Source: Macrolepiota albuminosa
Taxonomy: Eukaryota; Basidiomycota; Agaricomycetes; Agaricales; Agaricaceae
Assembly: GCA_027475525.1 (NCBI GenBank)
Contig: JAMWFC010000035.1
Coordinates: 262,570 to 326,569 of the forward strand
Direction of reading: 5' to 3'
DNA: 64,000 nucleotides
Shown one piece after another: positions 1 to 10,674 of this stretch (positions are counted from its first letter, which is position 1; the number at the start of each line of letters is the position of its first letter). Made by a program: the position numbers and the translations under genes. The notes beneath the pieces were generated by a model. The model worked only from the letters and a program-made list of their open reading frames with translations, ran no database searches and was not told the origin of the DNA.

Positions 1-805
1 GGACATTAAAGTTGTTGTCCTCAAACCACTTGTCAGCCCTCTTGGAGTTGTGTTTGGAGTCATTGTCCTGTTGAAAGTAGTGGGCACCCTCCTCCATCTC
101 CAACTTCTCAAAGTTCTCCTTTGCTCCATCATCTAAAAGCTCTGCATTCATGATCCCCACCACCTCTACAAGCTTTTCTACCCCATTCCAACTCATACAG
201 CCTCATACCATGAGATTATTCCCTCCTCCATGCTTCACAGTAGATGTAGTTGTTTGGTCTGAAATGTCTTCTCCTTGTAGCTTCCACACATACTGCTTCC
301 CATCTGACCCAATCCTGTTAATCTTTGTCTCATCTGTTCACAACACCCTTTTCCAGTCCTCTATAGTCCAGTTCTGATGCTTCTGAGCCCATTTAAGCTG
401 TAGTTGTCAATGTTTAGCTTTGAGCATAGGAACTTTTCTCTTGGTAGCAGACCAATACCCCTCCTTCTTCAACACATTCCAGACAGTCTTGGAAGAGACA
501 GGGTTGGAAATGATGTTGTTGATAAAATTAGTGGCCTGGACAGCTGTATCAAGTCTCCCAGTTGAGATTTGTCGAACAATAGCCTGTTTATCACATGGAG
601 TAAGCTTAGCAGAATGGCCTCCAGGATGGTTTTCCTTGTCCATCTCCAACTCTCTACCAATCCTCCTAGTAGTAGACTTCCCTAGACCAGTTTGAGCCCC
701 AATCTGACCAGAGAATACCCTTGAGCAAGAAGAGAAACAACAGTAGAGTGTTGTGCAGAAGGAATAGGTTTCATGATAGTAGTTGAAGGTCAAGATGTGG
801 TTCAA
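1..805 (-). pseudogene. Tc1-like DDE transposase, decayed and partial
   Basis: Cut-and-paste transposase acting on its own terminal repeats in the nucleus. The N-terminal helix-turn-helix part is readable at 407-805 (GKSTTRRIGRELE, ENHPGGHSAKLT). In the same frame it continues past two stops into WTDETKINRIGSDG (first catalytic Asp, about 301-341) and QQDNDSKHNS (second Asp, about 45-75). Both stops are TGA and each is one transition from a sense codon: CGA to TGA just left of 407 and TGG to TGA near 345. The last acidic residue lies beyond position 1. It cannot give a full-length protein as written, although the motifs are well preserved. Confidence 0.8.
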
Positions 806-912
806 CCAGCTTGAACTACTCCCAAATATATCTAAAAGGAATAGGTTTCATGATAGTAGTTGAAGGTCAAGATGTGGTTCAACCAGCTTGAACTACTCCC
901 AAATATATCTAA
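759..912. repeat. 77-bp tandem duplication 1
   Basis: 759-835 is repeated exactly at 836-912. It is one of six duplications in the window with the same 77-bp period and is probably an unmerged assembly overlap. Confidence 0.95.
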
Positions 913-1061
913 ACATAGTCACATGACTTTGTTTATATTTTCACATGCAACTTACTCTTTATTTCTGAGTAAAATAGGGATAAACCTGAAAAATTAGAGA
1001 TGCTCAAAAAACTGTCCCAATGAGTGAATATTTTAAAATGGCTATTGCTCCATCAGTTTTG

Positions 1062-1217
1062 ATTTTGATTACATAACTTTAGATTCATTTTGTAGCTACG
1101 ATGCCATAGTATTTTACATGATTTAATCGAAATTTTACATTTTGATTACATAACTTTAGATTCATTTTGTAGCTACGATGCCATAGTATTTTACATGATT
1201 TAATCGAAATTTTACAT
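1062..1217. repeat. 77-bp tandem duplication 2
   Basis: 1062-1138 recurs at 1139-1215 with the match running two bases further. It lies inside the Tc1 terminal repeat and overlaps the next duplication by about 2-4 bases, as expected for a short graph edge flanked by two k-mer overlaps. Confidence 0.95.
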
Positions 1218-1369
1218 ACTTCCCATCCTTCATGCCAATGTCATCTTTCAAAAAGTATGAAACATTGGGACAGTTTTTTGAGCCACTGTAACATACTTCC
1301 CATCCTTCATGCCAATGTCATCTTTCAAAAAGTATGAAACATTGGGACAGTTTTTTGAGCCACTGTAAC
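1214..1369. repeat. 77-bp tandem duplication 3
   Basis: 1214-1290 recurs at 1291-1367, so the terminal motif of the Tc1 element is present twice. Period exactly 77. Confidence 0.95.
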
Positions 1370-1605
1370 TCCCGGTAAGGCCCCATGATACTATAACCTC
1401 CTCTGCACCTGGATGGTATCCTTCTGGAGATCAATCCTGAGATCTGTGACGGTATGAGCCAGCTGAGTAGGCCAATGACAGTCCTGCCGCCTGCCAGTTT
1501 TTTAAGCTGACAATAAGCAGCTGATCAAATCAACCTTACTCCAACCTCAACAGATGTGCTGACCCATCTGATGGACCACACATTATGTCAGCAGCCTGAT
1601 TGAAC

Positions 1606-2711
1606 TAAGGTAGACGACACTAGGAACCAGCACCCTTATGTAATCCAATTAAGTAAGCGCCAAGAGTGGCAAAATCTTGAGTTCGGAAAATCAATGTTTT
1701 TTTTTATGACGACGCAAGGCAATGAGAACCTTGACAAGATATATTTATGGGTTTTCTAAGTCATACTTGTCATGAAACTCCTTTTTGAGCTCTTTTGTAA
1801 TGCTTGGAGGTAGGATTCAATGCCTGTGATACTTCCAGTTCACCCATGCAGCCTTGGGACCCCTGCGAGTATGCATTGATAGAACATTTTTCAAAGCTTG
1901 ATCAACCTTCCGAAAAAGATCACTGTTAAACTTTTGACCAGTTGCCGCAAGTTTACGACGTTTCAATGAATAATGACGAATTGTGCGAGGTGCATTCCCA
2001 GTATAGTGGTGCTTTCGTTTTGGCTTCAATCCCATTGCTTCTTTTTCAAGTCTTATTGCAATAGCCTGTGCCTCAGCAAGAATAGCACTGAAATGTAAGA
2101 CCTCAGCTTCTGTACACATTCCTACCTCCTCTTCCTCATTTAAATCCATGTCTCCCATTTTAGAGCCACTCCTTTCATTGGTATCTCTTTTTTCACAGTG
2201 AAAACTATGATTATTGGCCATGCCAAAGATAGATGTTTGATCTGATGGAGTGTAATTGTTCACATGAGATGTCCAGAGCTTGGTTGAGAAGCTGAGTATT
2301 TTTTCTCTGTGCCAGAGTAACTTTAGAAGCTCTTCCCATTTTTCTAAGTGCTGAATGAATGTTTTTTTTCCATGTTACTGTGTTGCCAGATTGTCACGTG
2401 TAGTAATTACATAATATCACATGCCTGGCAAAAACTTTGCATCGAAAAAATTATTTGTGTTCCTTTTGAGAGATCTTACAGACAATTTGAATTTTATGAA
2501 GATTATTTTTTGAAAATATTTCCATCAATAGCATTATGAGTTCTTGACATTAAAACAAGATTGTACATAGAACTTGTAGACAAGTATCCTTAGACCATAT
2601 TCTATGATTTAAAGGCATCTAAACTTGATTGTGCTTGACGATATTGAGGACGACATTGAAAGTGTTATCTGCTTACATAAGGGGTGCTGGTTCCTAGTGT
2701 CATCTACCTTA
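1606..2711. mobile_element. 1.1-kb DNA transposon with ~37-bp terminal inverted repeats
   Basis: 1606-1643 (TAAGGTAGACGACACTAGG onward) is matched in inverted orientation at 2673-2711 with one substitution and one 1-bp indel. Both repeats are bordered by TA, so a TA target duplication with the element at 1608-2709 fits. At about 1.1 kb it is too short for an autonomous copy of most families. It contains a minus-strand reading frame (1817-2263) with a basic motif. I read it as an internally deleted or MITE-like derivative whose family I cannot name with certainty. Confidence 0.7.
1817..2263 (-). pseudogene. TE-encoded basic protein fragment
   Basis: A 148-codon minus-strand frame inside the inverted-repeat element. 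It has an acidic stretch (DLNEEEEVGM) followed by a strongly basic block (KPKRKHHYTGNAPRTIRHYS, KRRKLAATGQKF). I recall this basic block as common near transposase N-termini in agaricomycete repeats, but I cannot assign a family from the sequence alone. No catalytic core is visible and the frame stops before one could start, so it is probably a truncated DNA-binding region rather than a working gene. Either ATG, at the frame start or about 15 codons in, could be used. Confidence 0.4.
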
Positions 2712-3793
2712 TTGACACCTTTTTTTCCCACCCACCCATATTAGGACATGCTTGGTCAGCAAGTTCAACCTCTCCCAAATCTGTTTCACTGAGCAGCTCT
2801 AACTATTTTTCCTGTTTCAGACAGGAGTGCAGTAGTCACATTGCTTCATCAAATCACATGTTGATTGGTTCACCTGACTATGGCCTGCACAACAAAGCCT
2901 TCCTAGTCAATACATATAGACAGTGGCTTTCTGGTGGCATTGAAATAACCCATGTGGTGTCTAAGGTGTTTTTTACACAAGCATGGTTTGAACTTGTATC
3001 CTTCCCACTTGCAAGAGCACATGACTGACCACAGTGGTGCCAGCTAAGCCACTGTGGCCCGATCTCCTATTCCAATGATCTTTCTGATGTTGCCATTTGG
3101 CACAAGAACAGTTAGTCAGTCTCAAGCCACCTTTATAAAACCATCTTTTCCATCAACATCCTTCATATTCTAGCAGATAAGCCTACTTTTGCCACTATGA
3201 AGAAGATCTTCACTGTCATGACCTGCTTACTCCAGACCTTCTGATGTCATACCTGTCATATCATATCTATTAGGACCCTGGATTATATCTCCATAGGCCA
3301 TTCAGATATTTGGCAAACTTGTCCAGTCAGGATTTGGCAAATCTGTCTGTTTTTTAAATAGTCTTCACTAAAATTTTTAGTTTGTGTCCATTGTTTATAA
3401 ATGGCCTTTTCAAGAGGGCAATTTGTCTATCTTTTTTAATGGCCTTCAAAGGCCTAGAAAAATATCTGTAGACCTAAATCTATTGATTTTTACAATAAAA
3501 TAGCATCTGATAGTTGTCAGGAGACTGGTTTCTAGACTGTGTCCAACCCAATTCTGAGCTTAGTCCAACAACATGCCCACTTTTAGCACATTCAAATGAC
3601 CACTTGATCTGTCTTTTCTCCTTTCATTCTAGTAGTCAGCCTTGATGAGTTATATGCATGGACCTTACTCAGCATCAATTATTATTTATCATACTCCATT
3701 ACATACTGGGGCCTGATTAGTAAACAGTATTAGTAATAGCATAGCCACTGATATAGTATATAAAGGCAGCCTGTAGATAGAATATTCTCAGGC
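2712..3793. other. Gene-free repeat-island sequence
   Basis: AT-rich sequence with no convincing coding region. The only structured part is the tRNA-like segment near 2975-3060. A plus-strand frame at 2684-3028 overlaps that segment and the inverted repeat, so it is not a gene. Confidence 0.5.
2975..3062 (-). mobile_element. Possible tRNA-derived SINE head
   Basis: On the minus strand an A-box-like TGGCTTAGCTGGC is followed about 45 nt later by a B-box-like GTTCAAACC, the spacing of an internal RNA polymerase III promoter. I could not fold a full cloverleaf with a good acceptor stem, so a tRNA-derived SINE or tRNA relic is more likely than a working tRNA. There is only one copy in this window, so this is tentative. 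Confidence 0.4.
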
Positions 3794-4297
3794 TGTAAGG
3801 GCAACCTCTAGAGGCTGTGGCTCAGTCACACAGCTAGCAGAGGGAGATCCAAAGTGTATTAGAGTATGTACTGACAATATCATAATAACTACTCACCTGG
3901 CAGAGAGAGATCCAAAGAGAACAAGTCTAGGGATTCTCTATGCCAGGTTGGGGTTGGACGCTTCTGGGGCCTCTGAAGCATAGGAAACAACTGTACAGTA
4001 CAACAAAACCTTAAAAACTCAAAAATTGCCTACACAAACAATTGCACAAATAAGGGGCAAACTCTGGCAAACTCTGGCTTATATAAGCAGTCTGGAAGCA
4101 ATGCTGAGGGGCCCACACTTGTCTGAATGGTAGCTAAAGAACCAGAGCACCTCAAGGGCTGAGAGTAGTACTAACAGATAGTGTTGAAAGAATAGAAACA
4201 GTAAAATGAAATAATGTCAGAAGAAATAAGAGAATGAATGAAGGGAGAGTGAAAAGATAAGGAGTGAGAAAAGGAAGAAATGAGGAGTCCTCTGACA
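3794..4297 (+). mobile_element. Solo LTR, copy A (TSD CAGGC)
   Basis: A 504-bp unit starting TGTAAGGGC and ending TGACA, bounded by perfect 5-bp duplications CAGGC at 3789-3793 and 4298-4302. Two more copies of the family are in the window (24131-24648 and 25105-27098). TG...CA ends, 5-bp duplications and no internal coding region are the marks of a solo LTR left by recombination between two LTRs. The parent internal region is not in the window. Confidence 0.92.
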
Positions 4298-4302
4298 CAG
4301 GC

Positions 4303-6117
4303 TAAACAATAGCAGTGTTCTTCTGGCCTACATACTTAACCAACTGTAAGCTCTCTAGCAACATCCAACTACTTAGTTAGCCTTGTTGATCTACTGCCTG
4401 TGATGATGCCCAAAAGTAGATCAGTAGCAGATATGGTTTACGACTACTGACCTGTACAAAATACGTTGGGTGCACTAAGTTTTGAGGGAGTCCTGGGCAG
4501 TTTCTAGAGAACAAGTCAGAAAATGACTTAAGTGGCGAGTTTTGGTGGAGGTTGGCAACAGAAGTCAGTAAGGAGGCTTGGTAAGAAGATGGGGTAAAAG
4601 AATGTGCTAACAATGAGGTGCGCCTGAGTGAAGAGGATGCAAATATAAGTAAGTGCAGTAGAGGACGTGGCAAGAAAATTAGAGGCTTAGCAGTGACTAA
4701 GCTGCGTGATGCCTGCTGTAAATGCAAGACGTGTAGGTTCTGTAAATATAACTGCGGCAAGCAGGCTAAGAGTGTTTAGACAGTTGGCAACTATGAACTT
4801 AGTCAGCTCAAAAGAAATCTGAGCTATGAGGTGAATTGAGGGATAAATAGGGTACTCTGTTTTGTGTCCTAACTAATGACAATGGTAAATATTTATAGTA
4901 CAATGAGTTCACTGTTGCTAAGCAACTAAGTGCCATCAAAGAGTGGTAAACTGAAAAGAATGTAAGTAGTTGCTGTGCATTAAATTAAATAATGAAGGGT
5001 CAACAAGAATGCTGTCTGTCCAAGTAGAGAGAAGGCACCAAGCGATGCCAGGTGCCAAGGTGAAATGCCAGGCTGTTAATCATGGAGAAATACCATCATT
5101 CCAACTTGTAAGCACTGCCGCTAGCTAGCAATACCATATGCTGCCTAAGTGATGCCATCTGTTAATGCTTGCTGATAGCATGATGTCCACTGTCACTTGT
5201 TATTCCAGCTGCTGTCAGTGCTATCACTGAACAGTGATGATGCCAACTGTGGTTGAGTGTGCTGGATGTATATGCAGTACAATGCCAAATCCAGCATCTG
5301 GCATGCATAGTTGTGAGGAGTCCTGACAGAGTCTCAGTGTGCTTGAGTGAATGTGATAAAACAATGTGTTAAATAATAGCACCTCAGATGCTACCTAACA
5401 AACTGTAAGTGCCATAGTTTAAGCAAAGATATGTAGATGAAAACAAATAGCGCAGTATAATGTGCCTGTAGATGGCACCGCAAATGATGAAGACAAGATA
5501 AACAAGGTTAGTGCCCAACTTAGTAATGACATTAGGTCAAGCTAGTGTGATTTAAATGCTAAGTGTAACTCAGATGCTCAAGGGTTACAATTTGTTGCTA
5601 TATACATGCAGAGTAGCTATCTTTTATATTATGTGCTACTATATTTTTGAAATAAGTTCATACACAGCACTACCAATTAGTGCCTCTCCTCATGGTTACA
5701 GTTAATGGTGACTTGTCACTAGTGACTGGCACAAATGGGGAAATAGCAACCAACATATAATGCCCATTGGCCATGGCGACTCTAAACTGACTTTAACTTG
5801 TATGAGTCTGCTTACTTTTTAGTGCAATTCCAATTGGATATGGTCAGAAAATCCTTGACAGATGCCATGAGTTCTAATGTCAGCACTAAACATTGTTTGT
5901 TGGCCTGCGAGTCATGAGGTTCGAGTGACTAGCAGGGTGTGGTCTTTGAGTGAGGTGGTGGTGCTGTCACACTGTAATTTTCTCTTCCTCTGTGACTACC
6001 GCTCACCGTAGTCTTTACCGTGTCTTGCGTACAAGTCTGGCCTTCAGCCAAAAGTTTTTTATTTTCTTCCGTTTCTCTGAAATCCTCTAAGTTAATTCTC
6101 ACTCGAGAAAGTCAATC
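4303..6117. other. Gene-poor stretch, mostly unassigned
   Basis: No conserved gene found. A cysteine-rich open stretch (4585-4779) is described separately. A perfect 12-bp palindrome GTCACTAGTGAC lies near 5714. Composition becomes less AT-rich after about 5880, where the leader of the DIRS-like element probably begins. No terminal repeat of that element could be recognised. Confidence 0.4.
4585..4779 (+). other. Short cysteine-rich open stretch without ATG
   Basis: About 64 codons open between stops, ending at TAG 4777-4779. The last third has eight Cys/His-type spacings packed together (CCKCKTCRFCKYNC). There is no start codon, and an upstream intron is possible but not shown. It could be an exon of a lost transposon gene or chance. 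Confidence 0.2.
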
Positions 6118-7955
6118 ATGATCACTCTCACTATCAACCCGAACACAGAACTCAGGCCTAACTTCAGCTCAAATGAATTCCAGTTTGCCAGAGATGCTGT
6201 AAGACACGGCAGAGACGATATGTCAGACGAACAGGCCGCTGTTTCTCTAGTTGATATGTGGAATGCCAATCTAGAGCGTAAGAAAGTCATATGAGAGGCG
6301 GAGAGAGAAGAGAGGGAAGCGGCGAAGAGGCAGCCAAATTGTTTGGATGGAGGTAATGTGATCAGACCCGCGGCAGATGATGACACTTTGCCGTCCAGAC
6401 ACTCCAGAGATTCCTCTTCAGATGAAGAGGAACACGCCCCGAACCTAGTAGCAAGAATGCCAGTTCCAGATGTAATCAAATACCCTCCTGCGCGCTTTGC
6501 TATAAAGAAACTGAGGGAGCGCAAGTACATCGAATTAAGTTACTTTATGCCTGAAGGACGTGCCGAAGCGGCAAAGAACGAGTCGGTGTCTTCGAATGAA
6601 GTTTTCATCTTGGCAAAGGACAATGACGTTTTGTCGCTGAAACCTGTAATTAACTTTAAGGGGTCTAAAGGGAAGGCCACACAGGACAAAGATTTAGCGT
6701 GGGATCAATTATGCATCGCTTCTACTAACTTTCTGGAACACATAGTCCAGGAAACTTGGCCAAGGAACATGATAGACGCGATGCATACCTTTTTCTTCCG
6801 TCTGACTAACCACAAGCTGCATAATGAAGGGACAGACAGGCTGAAGGTCCTCACGCTCTATCAAGCAAGAGTAAGAAGAGAATGGCACCGTCAGCTGAAG
6901 AACCCACCGAAAGGCGAAATATTCGATATCGGTTTGATTGACGACAGAGTACTGAGAACTCTGAAAGATCAGGTGTACGACGCGAAGAGAAGTGCGGTCA
7001 TGACAGGTAAGCCCCATCTCACAGCAAAGACCCCAGCAAAGGCTGATCAGAGTTCCATCGTGTCTTCCTTCGGTTTTTTCTCTATTCACCTACAAAATAA
7101 CACTCGATATCCTGCAAACACCGGTTGCAACATTATGCTATTCAAAAAAAAAATATATATATACTGTCAGCGGGTCCTTGGCCGTCTCGACTGCATTATG
7201 CCTTAAACTTGCTCTATTGATGGGGGAAATATTCGGGTGCGCTGATTGCTCTACAGCCACTCACCCCTGTCACGCCTTACACTATTGCATTATTCTTGGG
7301 AAATCACGTGACCGTCATGCTATTGTGGCATGCTCTCGCTTCCCATTGCTTTACTCGCACGTAAATGCGTTGCATTAATCTCACGCCAAAATTTTTGGCT
7401 GTCGTGTACCGTTCTCTTGACGGCAAAACAAAAAATATATATATATATACAAAATTCACGTGTTACGCAATCATGTTCTGCTGCATCGTGATCGCACCAG
7501 ACCTGCACACTTTGAGAAGCGAAATGTCAGCGTGGGCAAGCGCAAGCAAAAACAAAAGGAAGAGATTGGTCTCCCCTCACCCAGATAGAAGCTCAGGTGG
7601 TTCGCGGGAAACCCAGGGCAAAAAGGACAAAGAGGGCAACGAGTTTTTTCAGCACCGCGCAGGCGCAGCCTCCGGATCTTCTGGATCAACCAACGCAGCC
7701 TGCACGGTGTGCCTTGGTCGACACATGCACAACATCTGGAACTGCTTAGCCAGAGACCTGTGGAACGGACAGAAAGCCCACATGTACAGAAATAAGAACG
7801 GACGGCTCATCAGCCCAGAGGGGAAAGAGCTATGTACCGATTGGCAGAAACCAAAAGGTTGTCGCACTCTCTCACACGACCACAAACACGAGTGCTCAGG
7901 CTGTGGGAAAAAGGACCACAGAGCTCAGAAATGCCATCTCGCTCAGGTCCTTTGA
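6118..7955 (+). pseudogene. DIRS-like gag with zinc knuckles and a candidate intron
   Basis: Nucleic-acid-binding structural protein of the element. The frame opens at ATG 6118 and is broken by TGA at 6292-6294 (one transition from CGA). It continues through an acidic, serine-rich part (6400-6440) and a helical core to 7006. There GTAAGC begins a 494-nt segment ending CAG at 7500. Removing it joins frame 1 to frame 0 in phase and leads into two zinc-binding motifs, CTVCLGRHMHNIWNC (CX2CX5HX4C) and CSGCGKKDHRAQKC (CX2CX4HX4C). The segment holds two A-tract plus TA-repeat runs. It could be a spliceosomal intron, which DIRS-like elements elsewhere have been reported to carry, or an insertion that happens to be in phase. 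Confidence 0.7.
7007..7500 (+). other. Candidate intron inside the DIRS gag
   Basis: GTAAGC at 7007 and CAG at 7498-7500. Excision restores the gag frame and joins it to the zinc-knuckle part. At 494 nt it is about eight times longer than host introns here, and it contains two A(n)(TA)n runs near 7147 and 7430. Confidence 0.5.
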
Positions 7956-9191
7956 GTTCGTGACCCCTTACAATTACCAAGCTTGGGATACAGAAATTAC
8001 TAAAGCCAATCTCACTGCCCAATTTCCCACTCTGGCCCGAGATCTCAGATACAGCTTCGATGTCGGAATCCCAACTATCACTCGAACCTTCGCCCCAGAG
8101 AACAAAGAATCTGTGCAACGACTGTCAAGCCAGTTTGACGACATTGTGGAGTCAGAGCTGTCCAAAGGTCGCTATCTTGGGCCTTTTTCTGGTCGAGAAG
8201 TGGAAGAAATCATCAGCCCTTTTCAGACATCCCCACTTAACATCATCCCAAAACCAAACAAGCCCGGAAAGTATAGACTCGTCCAAAACCTCTCATACCC
8301 CTATGCTTCGTCAAGCTCAAACTACATCCAATCAGTCAACAGCAGCATCGACTCGTCCGCATATCCTTGCACCTGGGGAACGTTCACCAGCGTGTATCAG
8401 CTCATCTTGAGGCTTCCACTGGGGTCTCAGGCAGCAATTCGTGACGTCAAAGAAGCGTACCGCACAGTTCCTATCTTGCCCTCTCAGTGGCCAGGAATTG
8501 TCATCAGACTACGAGATACCGACACGTTCGCGATCGACACAATGGACTGCTTTGGTCTCAGTTCAGGGTGCGGATGTTACGGAATTGTGGGGGACGCCGG
8601 AGCGCAAATCATTCAGGCTAACAGAATGGGGCCATTGTCTAAATGGGTGGATGATCATATCTTTTTTCACGTTAAGCGGGATCATTTATCAGCATACAAC
8701 ACGTCTCGTCGCCAGTGGAAGGAAGATGTGCGAGAGAATGGGGGAAAAATGCACAAAGGAGGCCGAATATGGTATTAGGGAGCAAAAAATTTTGAGGATG
8801 AATGGGATGAGTACAACGAAGACTTGGCTTATCCCCTCATTGATCTGTCCAGCGATAGTCCTAGGTCGGAGAGTGATGCGCAGTTCTCCTATGCAATGCA
8901 GGATGTTGACTGCCTGTCCAATAAGCTCGGAATCCCCTGGGAAAAATCCAAAGACATACCGTTTGGGAATGCCGTCCCTTACATCGGTTTCTGGTGGGAT
9001 ATCAACAATTGGCAGGTCAGCATGGCAGCCGAAAAAAGAGGAAAATACGCACAAGCCATTGCAGACTGGGAGAAGTCCAAAACGCACACCCTCAAAGAAG
9101 CACAGAGCTTATACGGGAAGCTGTTACATGTGTGCTACGTGGTTCCACATGGGAGAGCCTATCTCACCAGTTTGGAAACATTCATGGGCAT
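7903..9191 (+). pseudogene. DIRS-like reverse transcriptase (5' part of RT/RNase H gene)
   Basis: RNA-directed DNA polymerase of the element, overlapping the 3' end of gag in a different frame. Motifs in order: NIIPKPNKPGKYRLVQNLS, AIRDVKEAYRTVPI (first catalytic Asp), FGLSSGCGCYG, and WVDDH at about 8645-8660 (catalytic Asp pair). A single TAG at 8776-8778, one transition from TGG, breaks the frame, which then runs on in the same phase through FGNAVPYIGFWWDI to 9191, where the gypsy LTR begins. The gene resumes in phase after the duplicated GCAT at 20732-20735. Confidence 0.88.
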
Positions 9192-10140
9192 TGATAGGAC
9201 CCTATACAGGTTAGGCGCATCAACGGCAGGCTCGGCACCGGCTCCGGGAACCTTGCCGCATTTGTTCCGAACTTGGCGCACGCATTCTACCCATTTTAGG
9301 CCATTCCCGACGGCCGCGCACGGCAAGAAGCAGATCCAATCAGTGATAGCGCCGACGGCAGCAAGAATGACAACTGACAGATGGCATCAGTCAATAACGA
9401 CAGCGCTTAGCGAGAAGCCTGATCATCTATCAAAAACTGACGGACAGCTTGGCGTTTGACCTTGGCGTCCGACACCGCTTAGCGTCTCGATTTGGCGCCT
9501 GACATCGCTTAGGTACTCTGACGGACAGAAGGGTGATGGAGTGATGGTTTAGCTTCGCGATCTGTCGCCTGGCGTCGCTAAGGCTCTTGAATGGACGGTA
9601 GGGATCTGAAACCGTTGGAGCTACCCCTTTGAAATTTTCCAGTTTACCGCACTCTGGCGTCATTAGCCACTGGCGACGGCGAACTTATTGTAGTATAAAA
9701 GTACTTACCGACTTGTACATTGGACAGCAGACGAATAGACCACAGTTTCCCCCACTTACTTCAGTCTCCCTTACGCTCAAGAGCTCATTTACGCTACGGT
9801 CGGCAACGTCGAACTCATCGGCAGTTACAGACGTTCGCCAACACTCGACATACTCGCGCCTTGCAACTACGGCAGGCATTATCGACGCTTAGAACTTCGC
9901 TAAGCTTACCGTGCTCTTGCCGCTTCCCGTTGCCGTGTTCACTTACCGCATTTTCTTAAGCGCTTTACCTTAGCGCTTGACACTTGCCGACTCCGTTACC
10001 GACTTTTACCCTTTTTCACAGACGCGTTCTCTGGGACCTGCCCGGGACTCCTCAAATCACTTATAGCGCGCCCAACGCACACTCTTGGTACGGTAACACA
10101 ATTGTTACATTTGTTACTGACCAAACTCTGGGCGTCATCA
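9192..10140 (+). repeat. 5' LTR of the gypsy element
   Basis: 949 bp, TG...CA ends, constant offset of 10,591 bp to the 3' LTR, one mismatch seen. Small open frames inside it occur identically in both LTRs and are not genes. Confidence 0.95.
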
Positions 10141-10143
10141 AAT

Positions 10144-10161
10144 TGGAGCCCACCGCGAGGG
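10144..10161 (+). promoter_or_regulatory. Primer-binding site of the gypsy element
   Basis: Three bases after the 5' LTR, TGGAGCCCACCGCGAGGG is complementary to a tRNA 3' end ending in CCA. The implied tRNA would have U73 and an acceptor 5' strand GCCCACC. I cannot name it without the host tRNA set. Confidence 0.65.
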
Positions 10162-10520
10162 GTCTCTAGGGCAGAATTCCGCCAGAAACCCGTCTCCAGC
10201 GTAGGCGCCGCCTGCTAGACCAGTCGGCAGAAGGCATAGCTCCTTCCCACCCATCAACTCCACAACCACCTGGTGCCTTACCGGGTCTCTCTCTAGCCCA
10301 GGAACTACAGAACGCCACTGTAGACGCTTTTCCTGATCTCTTCCCGCACTCCCTCGATTATAGTGCCGACGACCCCTTAGCGTCGCCCTTTACTTTGCCG
10401 CAATCAGTTACTCCCATCACTCCGCTAACGCCTCTTTCACAACTCATTTCTCTTACCCCGTCGCCAATCTCCAGAACTCCTTCCCCACTACCGCTAACCG
10501 AACTCGCCAACACAGTCGCT

Positions 10521-10674
10521 ATGGAACAACAAGTCCAACGCATGCCGCCACGCAACCACTTCTCGGCACCAAAATGGGACGAGACCAAGCCACGGGAATG
10601 GAACAACAAGTCCAACGCATGCCGCCACGCAACCACTTCTCGGCACCAAAATGGGACGAGACCAAGCCACGGGA
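10521..10674. repeat. 77-bp tandem duplication 4 (start of gypsy gag)
   Basis: 10521-10597 equals 10598-10674. It duplicates the ATG of gag and shifts the frame, because 77 is not a multiple of three. The frame upstream of copy 1 is open from 10170 and would be continuous with gag if one copy were removed. Confidence 0.95.

Larger units (their letters stand above)
1..1365 (-). mobile_element. Tc1/mariner element, truncated by the window edge
   Basis: A DNA transposon lying on the minus strand. Its outer terminal motif (rc CACTGGCTCAAAAAACTG) ends at 1365 and is followed by TA at 1366-1367, the expected Tc1/mariner target site. An inverted copy of the same motif lies inside the same end at about 993-1012, so this terminal repeat has two subterminal copies facing each other, as in the element at 25319-26884. 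The transposase reads leftwards from about 805 and leaves the window before its third catalytic motif. Three 77-bp duplications (759, 1062, 1214) inflate this end. The other terminus is outside the window. Confidence 0.8.

Noticed and set aside
759..1369. The 77-bp duplications as a biological minisatellite or regulatory repeat
   Set aside because: The same period recurs in unrelated sequence at 10521, 13030 and 13231, and removing copies repairs reading frames.
9430..10169. Open frames of 60-90 codons in the gypsy LTRs
   Set aside because: They occur identically in both LTRs, have no domain, and appear on both strands. They reflect LTR sequence, not genes.
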